The translations under genes and the position numbers were made by a program. From assembly GCA_949987705.1 (NCBI GenBank), contig OX465286.1, positions 5,495,445-5,559,444 on the forward strand: a DNA stretch of 64,000 nucleotides, in the 5' to 3' direction. Source of the stretch: Thereva unica (Eukaryota; Arthropoda; Insecta; Diptera; Therevidae). Positions 11,856-24,657 of this stretch are shown here, piece after piece. The notes under the pieces were generated by a model. That model was not told where the DNA came from. It was given only the letters and a program-made list of their open reading frames with translations, and searched no databases. Each line of letters begins with the position of its first letter. Position 1 is the stretch's first letter.

Positions 11856-12720
11856 CTACAGCCCAAATCGACCCTTGGCCTCTTCTATGTAAATTCTCCA
11901 AGTTGGACGGTCCCTTGCAGCATGTCTCCAGTTTCGGATGTTGAGCATTGACTCTGCGTCAGCCGTCACAGAGTCTATCCATCTCCTCCTGGGTCTACCT
12001 ACTGGCCTACTTCCCGAAATTTCTGATGCCATAAGCCGTTTTGGGATACGATTGTCCTCCATCCTAATTACGTGCCCGGCTAGTCTCAGTCTCTTAATTT
12101 TTATTAAAGTTGAGAGTTATGGGTCGTCAAAAATTTCATACAACTCGTTGTTGTATCTCCTTCGCCATATTCCATCCTCTCTTGTTGGACCTATTATGCA
12201 TCTGAGGACTTTCCTCTCAAACCTGTTGACTCGTTCCTCTATGTCCTGGGTCATAGTTCAAGTCTCGCTACTATAGCACAGTACTCTGGTCGTATTACTG
12301 TTTCATCTTTCCTTTATCCTACCCGGGTCTGCTAGTAGATTCCCATCTATGTCTCTGAAGATATCTGTTTTTGGCTGAAACTGATTGCTGATCTGGCGTG
12401 TTCCTTTGTAACTTGCATAATTCTCCCATCGTTGAAGTCTTCTTGTATCTGTAGGATCCTCCTTGTCTGCAGCTCTTTTTTTTTAGCTTAAAGAGTTCCA
12501 TTCTTGCTCTTATGGGCCTTGCGATGTACTCCTGGTGGCTCTGGTTTTATTCTTCTATTACAGCTCTACAATTCTGATCAAACCACTCAATTCTAGTGTG
12601 TCTGGGGGTTTCGTTAGAGCCTAGGAGCTCTTCTGCTGCTTCCTGTACGCTGTTTTTAGTTTTTCCCATTTGCTGTTGATTTCAGGCTCTTCTCCTACTC
12701 CTTCTCTCAGGTTTTGTATG
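11856..12720 (-). mobile_element. LINE reverse-transcriptase C-terminal remnant
   Basis: Minus-strand pieces, shifting frame: TRHTRIEWFDQNC, a basic linker, TQDIEERVNRFERKVLR, CIIGPTREDGIWRRRYNNEL, then RLAGHVIRMEDNRIPKR and SGSRPVGRPRRRWID, ending LNIRNWRHAARDRPTW. This is the standard C-terminal order of widespread insect non-LTR elements (IFERKVLRxIxGP…; RWAGHVxRM…; GRPRxRWxD…; NWRxxAxDRxxW). Stops and frameshifts show it is dead. Confidence 0.8.
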
Positions 12721-12799
12721 ATAGCATTCTGATAGGTATCACTTCTTTCTTCAAGTTTTAGCTAATATATAGTGTATATAAATAGCGTAAAACATGCCC

Positions 12800-12895
12800 G
12801 CCAAAATACTGAATTCCAATTCCATCCCAATCGGATTAGCCGTTTCCGAGATTAGCCCGGACAAACAGACAGACAGACACGTATGTCTGTCTGAT
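12800..12895. repeat. LINE-tail-associated repeat, copy 2
   Basis: Shares ccatcccaatcggattagcc and gtttccgagattagcccgga with 11680-11720, followed by a cagacagacagac tract. Confidence 0.6.
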
Positions 12896-13282
12896 ACAGA
12901 CAAAACATTTAAAAATACGTGATTTCGTTTTAAAATCATGTAAATATATGAAATTAAAAAAAAACACAATTATTTTGAAATCACAGACAGACAATCCAAT
13001 TATATTTTTATAGACAGATGATCCTCAAACTATAGTGACAAACCAGACGTCGCGACGACATCAAATTGAATTTTATCAAAACATTTGTACGTGAAAACAT
13101 GTTTGTGCATAATCAATGCAAGTCATATCAAATGTTTCGTTGTTATTTGCCCCAACAATATTTGTTCATTACTGCGGAAATCGTCAATGCTCTCATTAAA
13201 ACCATATTGTCCATAAGTTTTGTGCAATTATTAAAATATTTCCGATAAAAACAAAATATTCGCCAAAACAAATCACAATTGA

Positions 13283-13516
<234 letters not shown>

Positions 13517-13753
13517 TAATAATGGCCAATTATTGAGTATTGTCTATAATCCCTTAAGGATGAGAGAGAGGTGGTTGCCATTTCAAGTGGGCCTTGAATG
13601 GATTTAAGTTGAAATGTTCTCTTGAAAGTATTTCTTCTTGTTTCATAGTGGTTGTTTAATTGGGGATCCTTTTTTATCTCCCTTCCCTTCATTAGCACAA
13701 TTTATAATCGGCAACAAATGTTCGTTATTGTTTTATCGTAAGCCGCCAAACTT

Positions 13754-13825
13754 CGGCAGTGGTAGCCTAGTGGTAAAGGCGCCTGACTCCCAGCCAGAGG
13801 TTCATGCTTCGACTTTACGCTGTCT
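13754..13825 (+). mobile_element. tRNA-derived SINE head
   Basis: GTAGCCTAGTGGTAAAGG resembles an RNA polymerase III A box, and gaggttcatgcttcga about 35 bases later resembles a degenerate B box. The tRNA fold is incomplete and the sequence runs on into unrelated sequence to about 14070, typical of a SINE rather than a tRNA gene. Confidence 0.5.
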
Positions 13826-14127
13826 TCTGGGCTGAGAGACGTGTGATTGTGGAATTTGAATTTGCAAGTGGGTATGGATCATTATCTGAAAACTTCCTAG
13901 GTTTTTCTTGTCGAATATCATCGTAAGGACAGAATGCATCTTGACAGTTGAAAAATACGGCGAAATTTAAAATGGCAACTCTTGTTGAAGGGCCTGTCTT
14001 TATCAGTCTAAACTAACAAAGTGGTTTTAGCCCATGCAGCTTAATCCTGTAGCGGGCTGTATATTGCCTTACTTCACACGGGCCAGAAGCTAACCAGCAA
14101 AAATCTACTAAATACTTCGTTTGATGA

Positions 14128-15255
14128 GAAGAAGGTGAAGCCAGCGACCCCTTAAACTACCGCCCAATAGCAATTACTTCTGTTCTCTCCAAAATCATGG
14201 AGACAATAGTCAATAAAACGCTGATGAAATATCTAGAATCCAACCAAATTATACACGACAGGCAATACGGCTTCAAACCTAAACGGTCTACCGGCGATCT
14301 GCTCGTGTGTTTAACCGAGCGTATCAACCAAAGCATTCTCAGCTTTGGCGAGTCTGGTCTGGTTGCTCTAGATATATCAAAGGCTTTTGACAGAGTATGG
14401 CACCCAGCTCTGTTGAATAAACTCCAAGCTATTGGTATACACTTAGTTCGAAGGAACTGGATTAAGAGCTTTCATTCAGGCCGTTCAATCAAGGTAGTAT
14501 TGGACGGCGTCGAATCCAACCTCCACGCCATTTCGGCCGGAGTTCCCCAGGGGTCAATTCTCTCACCCGCACTTTTTCTAATCTTCATTAATGATCTGCT
14601 CTCGATCCCCTCCAACCCACTTCACTGCTTCGCTGATGACGGTACTCTGAATTTCTCGTACTCCTTCTACAATATAAGACAAGCACGTGCCAGACCTTGT
14701 CTTTACCACCGTCAACTGATGTCGACTTCGATCAACCGGGATATCGAAGCGATTCTTCGTTGGGGCGAAATGAACCGCGTCGAATTCAATGCCCCAAAAA
14801 CGAAGTACTGCCTGATCTCCAACAAAAATTGTACCGACCTTCCTCCTATCTCAGTGGATAAAGAGAATCTAACGGCTGACTCAACTCTCAACATCCTAGG
14901 GGTAACTTTAACGGAGCATCTGCAATGGAATGATCACATATTCCAAATCGCCAAACAAGCCTTGGATTTCTCAAGAGATGCAAGATCCACCTCCAGCCAG
15001 CCGCATTGGCTACAATATACAAATCCTACATTCGGCCGCGCCTCGAATACACCTCGTATATCTGGGAAGGCGCCCCAAAAACCACCTTGGCTTGTCTCGA
15101 CAAGGTGCAAAATCGCGCCCTCAAACTCATTGGTGATGGCCCCTTTCGCGCCTCCATAGACACCTTAAGCCACCGTAGGAATGTAGCAGCCCTCTCCATA
15201 CTTTATCGCTATTACCATGGCGACTGTTCCACTGAAATTCAGGACCTCCTGCCTG
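14128..15255 (+). mobile_element. LINE reverse transcriptase fragment, family A, copy 1
   Basis: From 14128 the frame reads LNYRPIAITSVLSKIME, HDRQYGFKPKRSTGDLL, ALDISKAFDRVWHPALLNKL, SAGVPQGSILSPALFLIFIN and HCFADDGTL. These are the reverse-transcriptase blocks, with the catalytic FADD. A frameshift near 14990 moves the rest to another frame (YKSYIRPRLEYTSYIW, LSHRRNVAALSILYRYYHGD). The 5' endonuclease and 3' end are absent. The same family occurs at 58200-59450 and 50477-50800. Confidence 0.88.
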
Positions 15256-16430
15256 CATTCTTGCTCACTGGGCTACTACAAAGAGTCTGGGCGTTATCCC
15301 AGCCAAGACTGAAGTAGTGCTCTTTACAAAGAAGCATAGACTTCCTAATTTTCCTTCTTTGAGACTCTGCAATGAAACTATACTGCATCTAAAGGAGGAT
15401 ACGAAATTTCTAGGTCTCGTACTCGATAGGAAACCAACGTTGAGGCCGAATCTTTTAGAAAGAGCCAATAAGGCCAAAACAGCTCTCTTCTTATGCCAGA
15501 GAACGACCGGAGTCAGTTGGGGCCTTAAACCCCGCATCGTTCACTGGCTCTATACAGCCGTAATCAGACCTATACTTATGCATGGCGTATCGGTATAGTG
15601 GACTGCATTACACAAGATTACTTATCGTAAGATACTGGAAAGGGTCCAAAGAACAGCTGAGCTGTCTATTAGTGGTGCAATGAGAAGCAGCCCAAAACCT
15701 GCGATGGGTGTGTTGTTGCATCTTATTCCTTTGGACATACATGCCGAGCAAATAGCAGCCTGGACGGCCGCCAGGACAAAGAGTTCTCTTGGATGGACTC
15801 CATATTCATATGGCCACTCATCCATCCTTAGGAGGTTCGCCATCGTTGCGAACAACCTAGACTATACTACACCTACGTGGACGTTGGAGAAATGTTTCAA
15901 TACCATCATTCTGGCCAGAGATGACTGGACAGATGGTGTTATCCCAACTGGGTCATTATGTAGGTGTCTGTGTGAGACTGTCACTCAGTTTGTTATAACA
16001 CTGTGTTGGGTTCCTGGACACAGTGGGATTAGGGGAAGCTGTAGGGCAGATGAGGTTGCTAGACAGGGAACCGAAGTGGAAAGGACACCCCACTTAACCC
16101 GAATGGGAATGTCCTTAGCCACCTACAAACTAGCTGTAAGGAAAATCAACTTAGCTCGAGCTGGGTTGAGATGGACCACAGCAACGGTGTGCCGCACTCT
16201 TCATGCAATGTGGCCAACTTTGGACGCAAAGCGTTCAAATCCTCTTGTTCAGTTGAACAAAAAGGAGATAAGCCATGTCGCTTTATCAAAAGCTCAAAAT
16301 GGCTTTAAATGGCCTGAACTTTGTCCCAACACTAAAGTGGCATCACAATGGGATTTCAGGCCTTCAGGACCGCAATCACCTCCACATGGAAATGCTACTG
16401 GTCTTCATAAAGACACCTGCCTCGGCGCTC
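15256..16430 (+). mobile_element. LINE C-terminal part with truncated RNase H, family B
   Basis: Frames give TEVVLFTKKHRLP, FLGLVLDRKPTLRPN, HWLYTAVIRPILMHG, then HKITYRKILERVQR and LSISGAMRSSPKPAMGVLL. These are the thumb and linker of RNase H-bearing LINEs. The RNase H ends as TLCWVPGHSGIRGSCRADE, but its first strands with catalytic acids are missing. The piece joins family A directly at about 15255 in the same orientation. A stop lies at 15596-15598 and frames shift twice. Confidence 0.82.
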
Positions 16431-17989
16431 ACTGACATCTTCAAGATCATCGAATTACCTGAATCCGTCTCCATTTCTTCACTCTCTTCTTAAGGACATT
16501 TCGGGAAAGTTAGTCTGTAGCTATGGCCACCGTACCAGGCCCCAAATGTTTCCATCCGACCGTAAGGTATATTATTTGCAATAAAGGGCCCAGCAATTAC
16601 CGAGGAACAAGACCCTCTTAACGCAAGTCTAGCAAGTACATGACGGACTTACATCATATAACACAAAGGGTCATTCCTGAGGTTAAAACTGCCGCATAAA
16701 AAGGAAGTTAAGCGTTCCTTGTACTTCCTGCCATAATGACTGTTTTTAATCTTTTGTTGTTATCTCTGGCCTAAGCGATCCTTGCTTGGCCAACCCAAAA
16801 AAAAAATCCAGATGAGCATAAAACCAATATATTAACCTCGGCAACGTTAAAGTCCCATCTGACGACAACATAATTCACCACCAGAGCACAGACCAAGTTT
16901 CGGGTGCTTAAAAAAAACATATTTTCCATATTACGGCCTCACAGGTAGCGCAGGTATCCTGATGTCTTATTATTGCGCCAGTAATTAAAGGAAATATTTA
17001 TACTACAATCGCCTGGGGCTCGGTGCTCTCTCGTTACTACACAGCAGCACCAGCACTGGGGGGGCATGTATCATGCTGAAGCACCAAGCACTTTAGGACA
17101 AATGTTGATTTGTTTTATTTTACACGTGCACGGTAAACACACGCTCATTACCTGGAGGACACGCGGGTAACTGTATTATGCGGCGGCAACCAGTGTTTTA
17201 CATGAAATTAAATAAATGTCATCCACTTGTAATGATTATAGTAATGGAACTTGGTTACTTCTCGTATCAATTACAATAAAATGTAATTATTTTTTAATTG
17301 TACTTTATCGTGGGTTTTTTTTTGTTGGCTTTAACCCTTTATGGAATTCGATGGGCTCGGATATAGCACGGTGTACCATACCTTGCTGCCATACAGCGCT
17401 GTGTCACGGGCACCGTCGTGTATCTCATACAGAGACTGTATGGCAATTAACGTAAGAATAATGACTGGAATTTACGTGCACACGCATCTATAGAAGCCAT
17501 TTGCTAGATACGTATGTGCCGATAAGCATGGATTGTTACGCTGTGTGACAGGCAAGTAGCATCCTCGCTTGAACGTCCCGTGGGATTTGTTATAGACTTG
17601 GGAATACCCTCGTTATTTATAAATCAAAAATTAGCAAAACATATGCTTTGATCGCATATGTAGAGCTCGGGCATACGTACATGAGAGGGTCGTTATCCAA
17701 TTCAACGATCGTGACTGGTTTCCATATATCAATTTTCCGCTTGGTTATCCGATAACAGAATTATTACCCTGAGCCTCTCTGGGCCTTGTGGGTTTCTCTG
17801 TCTGTATTTCTAGGCAGGTCTTGGTTCCGCCTGGAGGATACTAGCTGAACTAGGCAGATGGTAGCATTTTTTGAGCTTCAACGATGGGTTTAAGTGAAGA
17901 CCCGAGAGCCTTCACCCGACTCTAGTTTGGAAGCCATCTGGGATTAGAACTACGTTTGTTGAAGGCCGCCTGGGGCGGGCACTGCGACT

Positions 17990-18790
17990 TATTTTTTTGG
18001 TCTTTAAAAACCATCCAGGTTTAGGCTTTTAATATAGCCTAAAACTGATTTAGGTTTCCTGTCCCAAATCTCCCTGGGAGTAGGGAAGTCGCGTCAGTCA
18101 ATCTCTTTCTCGCTGGAGCCTCACAGTCTCACAGCAAATGCTCCGCAATTTCGGGAACTGCCCCGCAGAACTGACAGCTACAATCGGCTAGCAGTCATAT
18201 TTTAAGCACTAGTTAAGCGAACTAGTTAAGCTCGTCGGGAGCTTTGCTATTACCCTGTTATTGCACCCTGGGTCCTTTGTCCAGCTATGAGAAAACAGCT
18301 GGTTGGCCCAATTCTTGATGACCGTTCTTATGTGGCAGCTTTCTCACCTGCAGAGAGGTTCCGGACCGACAAGTGATGAGTTTTCCCCTACTCTAGCCAG
18401 GCTGTCGACAATTTAATTACAAATGTGATCTTCGTGGCCCGAAATCCACATCAGCGTGTTGTTCATGCTGAGAGATATCTCGGAGATAGGAGACAATCCA
18501 GGACAGCCTTTGATGACACCCTGTGAGATTTAATGGCCGCAACAGGGCAGTTTGACTGTCCGAGAAAATAGCACTGTTAGAGCTATTTGGAGCTCTATTA
18601 ATACAAGTCTGAGCACACACCTGGATGGCGAGTACCTCACTCTGAAAAACAGTGGGGTGGTGTCCAGAGCCATGGATATTTTGCTCCTTGGGACATACAC
18701 GACCAGCCCTATCATTTTATCGGATTGGGAACCGTCCGTATACCAAAAAGCCGTGCCTTCTCTAAAGACCTACTCTGACCTACTTCGAAT
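17990..18790 (-). mobile_element. LINE 3' end with RNase H remnant
   Basis: Minus strand, broken frames: SNSAIFSDSQTALLRPL is the RNase H D-S-Q block. WISGHEDH and IVDSLARVGENSSLVGPEPL are the WVPGH and ADxLAR blocks. FPTPREIWDRKPKSVLGYI is the usual end of such LINE ORFs. Several stops and at least two frameshifts are present. It is related to the tail at 43740-44105. Confidence 0.75.
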
Positions 18791-18985
18791 TATGGTGACT
18801 AGCTCGTTCACAGGGCGGCTTACGGCTGACCATCACACCTTTAAACCACGTGGCCGTGATCGAGTCGACCCAGGTGACCCCGGGCGCGCAGCAACACCTA
18901 CGAATCTCGGCTGTTCTGAGTTTCGTTCCAACTGGGTATCGGCTCCAGAAAACTTCCTTCTTCTTCTTTCTTTCTTTACGTTCCT

Positions 18986-19240
18986 TTAATCCCTCATGGG
19001 ACATAGGGCGGAAACAGTTGCCTTCCAGCGGACTCCGCTTTGCGCGACAGCTCTCAGCTCTGACCAGGATCTCCCAGTTATTGCGGTTTCTGCTAGTAGG
19101 GTTCTCCTCCACGTCGTTCTAGGTCTTCCGACTCGACTCGGCTCGCGGTCCTGACGGATTCCAATCAAGGGCCTGTTTGGCTAGATTTTCGTTTTCGCGT
19201 CGCAAGGTGTGGCCAACCCAATTCCATTTCCTTCCTTACA
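18986..19240 (-). mobile_element. RTE-like LINE ORF end, copy 1
   Basis: Minus strand: VGRPRTTWRRTLLAETAITG, then RSWSELRAVAQSGVRWKATV and SALCPMRD with stop. This matches the typical end GRPKxTWRRxxxxE…W…A(Q)xRxxWRxxVxALCP of RTE/BovB-like ORFs. A near-identical copy is at 63330-63600. Confidence 0.82.
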
Positions 19241-19620
19241 CGGACATTAATTGTTCCGTGGTCAGGAGTGTCTCCGGGTAGTCAGACGCAAGCACACCCA
19301 TTTTGACATTCACTGCCATTTGACAGAAGGTCGGCTTTGAAGCTACTTTAGGCTTCATTATGGGTGCGTCGGACTTCTTTGGTGAAGGCTTTTCAGCTGG
19401 CTTGCCAGACCGTATGGCTGGGGCCTTCGCCCTTTTCGCAGGGTATTGTGGCCTGCAGAGGAACTTCACGGAAGTAGCCAGCTTCACGAAGTCGCTTAAA
19501 ACGTTTATGGGCTTCGCCACTCCGGTAGCCGCTTTTTCGGGTTGGTCTTCCGCAGGTAGGCCTCTAAGGGAATCTTCCCCATCCTCATTAGTTTTATTTT
19601 AAGTATCTATATTAATCCCA
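19236..19620 (-). pseudogene. ORF1-like LINE fragment
   Basis: A minus-strand frame of 94 codons (19236-19520) includes a Lys/Pro-rich segment (KPAEKPSPKKSDAPIMKP) and then VKMGVLASDYPETLLTTEQL. The pattern V.v.ypd..mt.eQ is common in LINE ORF1/gag-like proteins. No zinc knuckle is visible. It directly precedes an RTE-like ORF end of a different type. Confidence 0.45.
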
Positions 19621-19644
19621 CGAGTTGCACGAGAAGGGACGGTC

Positions 19645-19823
19645 GCATTACTATGGGAGGACTAATTTAAACCGGAGGTATCCGGAGTCCATCTTTATTA
19701 GTACACTCACGCAGCACCATCCATCCCTTCAGCACGATTGTGTACACCTTGGGTTGCGGGTACCCATCTTAGTCAGGGCGACGCAAGCCTCACCACCACG
19801 ACAAGGTGTAGATACATCGGTGA
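19645..19823. repeat. Dispersed repeat, right copy (pair of 1-195)
   Basis: See blocks listed for 1-195. The copy sits directly next to the ORF1-like fragment, suggesting it belongs to the same element. Confidence 0.6.
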
Positions 19824-21539
19824 GGTGAACTGGTCGTCATGGTCCGACTGGAAATTTTTGCATTCCTCTCTGGTGAGTATCTGAACATCGAAACCTGGGT
19901 GGAAGTTGAATTTTGATGTCTTATGGTCAGATGGCCCTTCTATCACTTCCAGTGGTAGAGATCGCAGTGCCTTACGTCCCTCTCTGCCCAGAAATCTGGC
20001 GTAGGCTGAGGGCCGTGCTAGATCGGATCATGTAGACCAGAAGGCACTAGATCGAGGTTTATATTCGTTGCATCAATGGAGGTAGTACAAATAGGCCGAA
20101 GCATGCCATTTTTTGGATTTGGCGTGGTCTTGATTTGTCATATTCTTGCAAGATCGATTTGAAAAAAAAACTAGGAAAAGAACGGGTGATAGAATAGAAC
20201 CCTGGGGAACACCGTCAGAGATGAACTGTGTGTTTAGGGCTTAGCTTCAACACCATTCCATGCTACAAAACTCTCGACCCAGTTCTTTGGAACAAAGTCC
20301 TCAGGTATTCAGTCAATTTAGCGAAGACTACAGTCAATACATCAACAAAGCTGAAAAATGCTCTTTCAAATGAGCAAAATCAACAAAATTCGTAATTCTG
20401 CTTGAATTTTTAAAAGAGGCAAAACGCTCTCTTCACAACAGCGAGAGAGAAAATCACTTCAAAGGTGTGCAGGATTTGTTAGTCGATCGTCTCACCAGTT
20501 TCCTTAAGCTCCAAGGATAACAACTAAATTAAATTGCGTAATTAATTTGTGAACGCACTAATACTTCTTTATAGTAAATATATACACATATACAATATTG
20601 TATTTGATGTTTCCTTTCTGCAACTCTTACTCCTGGCACCGTCCAACAAAAACAACAACAAGATGGAGCAAAAAAAATCCCCCTAGTAAATGAAGGCTCA
20701 TATTCAGTACAGCCCCCGTATTTATATACATATAAATATATATATATAAAAAAAATGGTCTTCTGTTTATCCTTTTTCCTGTAGAATTCCCAGAATTATT
20801 AAGAATGTTAAGAAAGTTTTTTTTTTGTGGTAAATAAAAAATGAAAAGGATTCCTCAAGGCGGAAAGATCTAACTTTCGTGCAAGCAGCCTGGTAGTGTG
20901 CCAGTGTGTGTGTGTGTGTGTGTGTGGCTAAAAATATATATGCGGATGCGGACGTGTAGTCGTGCTTAATTTTTCCTTTTGAAGTTTTGCAAACCTCGGC
21001 AAAAGGTGTGCACAATGCGAGATTTATACCCTTTTTGCCCCCCCCCCGTACCCGCCGCGCGTTGTCAACTCTTTCTCATATTATATATTTATTTAATTTC
21101 CGTTGTCTGTTATTCACTTTGAAGTTATTAAAAAAGGATACTTTTGCGCTTTTTATATTTATTTTTAATATTTCTCAAATTGCTCTCGACGAAAATATAT
21201 ATATGTAAGAAGAAGAAAAGGATTAAGTAATATTTTTAGAATGACGGTTGCGCGTCCTTTAATTACGTTCAAGCGGTTTTTTGTTTTCTTTGAGAAATGA
21301 TTACGATAAGCCTCAAGAGTGTCAAAGAAGAAGAATTTAGAAGATATTCTAGAAGAAATAAAAGAGGAGATTCATTATTCAAGTATGGTAAACAACCAAA
21401 AGGTCAATACTGGCACGCTTCGCTACATACCAAACGCCTAAACATATCCTTATCCTCTATATAAAAATTAGCCCCCAACGATGGTGGTACCCAGCACCAC
21501 TAAGATGTCGTTGCTGCCAGCAATGCAGACACCATGAAA

Positions 21540-22160
21540 TGGTCGGAACCACAGCCAGAGCTGGCGTTTGACTTTTTTTGCGCCCGGTGCAGTATGCCAT
21601 ATTGCGCCCCCATCAGCTGTTCATTTCATTTATCGCAATGGAAAAAGACACAAACACTCTGTGGAGTTCCTTTATTATATGAAAATGAAGGCACGGGAAC
21701 ACTGTTTCACTTTTTTTCTGAAATTGCGCCCGGTGCAAATGCTTCAATTGCGCCTATAAAAGCGCAACTCTGCCTTTACCCGCGATCTTGCGCTTTAACT
21801 TCACAATACTCTCTCGCTAATGCTGTTTAATGCTCCAGGATTTCTTCACTTTTCACTTGCCTTACTATTTCAAGTGCAATCCTGGGCTCCGAAAATCGTC
21901 AGTACTATAAACTTGAATCTCCATATACCGTCATATTTCAAGGAAGGGTGATCACTGCACTGCATGTATTAGTTTCTACTGTAGAATCTTGCATAGAAAA
22001 AAAACAGTCCTCTTAACAGCCTTCCGCGACATAGAAGGCGCTTTCAACAACTTCAAAATTGAGGCGATCCAGTTGTTTCTCGCCGAAAATCTTAATTTTT
22101 GAAATTGCGCCCGGTGCAAGTGCACCATTTGCACCTATAAAAGCGCAGTCCCTGACCACA
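21540..22160. repeat. Cluster of gcgcccggtgca palindromic repeats
   Basis: Segments at about 21580-21610, 21725-21770 and 22103-22150 share gcgcccggtgcaa, a gcaccatttgcacc-like palindrome and ataaaagcgc. Further copies lie at 54050-54095 and 54480-54610. They look like ends of a small non-autonomous element; the interval holds no recognised gene. Confidence 0.6.
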
Positions 22161-22410
22161 GCATGCTTCCCGGTAGAATCGGACATCGGTGGGTACCATT
22201 GTTGTTAGTGTGGTTGTGCGAATTCCTCTTCCTTTCCCATCTCCCATCTCCCATCCATTAGCGTCTCCCACGATCATCTTAATGTCGTTTGACGGAATTT
22301 GGTTAAAGGCTCTTAGCAGGATGCCGTAGAATTCATCCTTTTCTTCGTCCTGCTTGTCTTCTGTTGGGGGCGTGTATGTTGATTATGGACAGATTGTGGA
22401 ATCGCTTGGG
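22100..22410 (-). mobile_element. RTE-type LINE endonuclease fragment
   Basis: Minus strand: a segment ending PTEDKQDEEKDEFYGILLRA, then NQIPSNDIKMIVGDANGWEM. This is the APTEDKxDxxKDxFYxxL…IPxxDIKIIxGDxNA endonuclease block, comparable to 8106-8472 but from a less rearranged copy. It breaks off at a gcgcccggtgca repeat near 22150. Confidence 0.7.
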
Positions 22411-24178
22411 ACTGGCTCTAGGCTGGCTCCAAACCACCCAAAAACTTGTGGGGAGCATAAACGTAGACGCAGTCGTTAAATGACTATTACAGAGGCTGTC
22501 ACTATGAAATTGTTAGCTTGTCGGTCCCCGCCCCTTCAATTCTAGTGGACTCTAACTCTATCGCAGAGTCTGAGACATCTAACTCATCTTGCAATATTTC
22601 TGAAGACTTGGACACTGGAGATACTGGGTCCTCGGTAACCTGCACCAGCCTAGTAACGCCCGTCAAATATTTTCATTTCATTTCGGCTTTTCCCCTGAAA
22701 CTACGCCAGAGGCTATTGAACATCATTTAAGGGGAAAGGCAATCGACTGGCTTACGGCGGGCGAATCACGGCCGCTTGGCTTTTTAAGGGGAATATGATG
22801 GCCGTCGAATTTTTACCAAACGGCCTAACGACGGCCAAACTTGACCAAAAGATTTATTAAATGGCAACGCTGTACACGCTGGGGGGAATGCCCTAGAGTC
22901 CCGCCAAACCCAGCAGCTTACTAGACAGTATCCACCCAGCCTGTTGATGGTAAATTTATCAACACAGGTAGAATCCTTATCAGTATTTTTACCTATAGAA
23001 CTGAGGTGAGCAGTCACCTCCGAGACTTTTATCAACCTCAGTCGAAATGTAGTCACAAACTTAGGAGCAGCATACTCAGCTCCTCAGGGAAGGTGCCACG
23101 GACTGCCACAATCGTAAAACGGCGATCTTAGCCGAACTTGTCCCAGTAGGATCGTGACCTTGCTGGTGGTTATTATTTTTCTCTTCATATCTGTTAAGCT
23201 TGAATAAAAATTAAAAAAAAAAATCAGAAATAAACAGAAAAAAAATCCTTTGCCAGAAAATGTGCCCTTTTATCGCTTACGGATAATCCACCGGGAAAGG
23301 CTCGATGTAAAATATATACTGACGCAGGATTTGCCTTTTACTTTTCATAATAAAAAAAATATATAAATAACAACAAATATCCTGCTCTCGTCTGACTCTT
23401 GCTCCAAGGCAATCCTGCGATAAGATCCGAATTTATTTATCGCAGAACGAGACTCATGGACAGCGGCGCTTTGTGTAGCCAGGATCCAGTCGAGTCGAAA
23501 AAGTCTGTAGAAGTCAATAAAAATCAAAATAGACCAAAAAAAAAAATTGCCAGGACTATCAGGAATTTCCATGCTAAAAATATTGTTTATCCTTGAGCTT
23601 TGTGAGATTAATTTATTTTTTCAAAAGTAAAAGTAGATTTTTTGCTGGTGATAAGAGAATTGGCCTTTGACGAGGCTTTGAGAGTGGAGAGTCCCTTCCT
23701 AAAAGGAGTTGGGTTAATGCGGCGCGGCTACAGGATTCCTATCTCACCCGTGACTTGTCAGAGGAGGAGGAATTTGGTCCTCTCTGCTAGTCTATGTCAT
23801 TTGTATGAAACTTCTGGATTATATATCATGTTAACGGCATTTCGATATCAACGCGTGATTTTCACATCCTTCAACCCTTTCAGGAGAACATTTTTTTTTT
23901 GGTAAAGCGATGGAGGATGAAAAGGGTGACACACCGGTTGGGCGGACATGGGGAAGAGTCCTGGCTGCCTTTTCTGTCTTATTAGCACAGCAGGTGGTGG
24001 TATTTATTTAGCACACACACACACACACTCGTCCCCAAAATTAATATCCTTGTTCTCATAACTGAAGCCAGGACTGCGAGTAATCCTTTGCTGGGTGAAA
24101 AATGAATATGCAAAAAAAAAAACAAATTATAACTGTGCTGTGGTGGGGGAAAATTAATATTAATTTAATTGTGAACAG

Positions 24179-24348
24179 GGAATCGCCTCATTCATGCAAA
24201 TTGCCGGCACATTGGGAATATGCATCGCCATCAGCGAGAAGGTGGCCCGGAATGCGAAAAGCGAGGATTTCGATAGGATCATCGAGAACCTGAGCAACAA
24301 GGGCAATGCCAGAGCGGTCATCATGTTCGTTGACGAGGATAATGTCAG
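24179..24348 (+). CDS. mtt: mtt exon b: ligand-binding domain, lobe 2
   Basis: The acceptor is gtgaacag and the donor is gtaagc. The exon has 56 codons plus two bases and starts in phase 0 with GIASFMQIAGTLGICIAI. It carries the lobe-2 pattern in which a cysteine precedes an IA..EK strand, followed by FDRIIENLSNKGNARAV and IMFVDEDNV. That is the helix and strand preceding the second half of the pocket. It continues exon a without gap against known mGluRs. It is the first of three exons packed within 720 bases. Confidence 0.95.
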
Positions 24349-24410
24349 GTAAGCCAATATCTAGTGCTCCTCGCAAATATTGTTATCAATCTCTGTGTTT
24401 GTGTTTTCAG

Positions 24411-24565
24411 GAAGCTCCTCCAAGCGACAATTAGGGCCAACAAGACCGATTACTTTTACTGGGTGGCCAGCGACTCGTGGGGCGCCAAGGTCTATCCAGT
24501 AAGGGACCAGGAGTATGCTGCCGTGAATGCGATAACAGTCCTTCCACATCGGACTAGTCTTAAAG
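24411..24565 (+). CDS. mtt: mtt exon c: ligand-binding domain with pocket aspartate
   Basis: The first base completes an arginine codon split with exon b across a 62-base intron. The sequence KLLQATIRANKTDYFYW is followed by VASDSWGAKVYPVRDQE. The aspartate of SDSW (residue 138) matches mGluR1 Asp318, which binds the ligand amino group. The exon ends with ITVLPHRTSLK and a G shared with exon d, at donor gtataa. SDSWGAK is closer to group III and mXR-like receptors than to the SDGW of groups I and II. Confidence 0.95.
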
Positions 24566-24657
24566 GTATAATTCCCTCTCGTCACGGGGGGGGGGGGGCG
24601 CTGCGCGCCATTGAATATGCATTAACTAATAATAATATAAATATCCCAAAAATTCAG

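Noticed and set aside
13754..13825. Possible functional tRNA gene
   Set aside because: A and B box-like motifs are present but the arms do not pair into a cloverleaf and the B box is degenerate, so it was called a SINE head.
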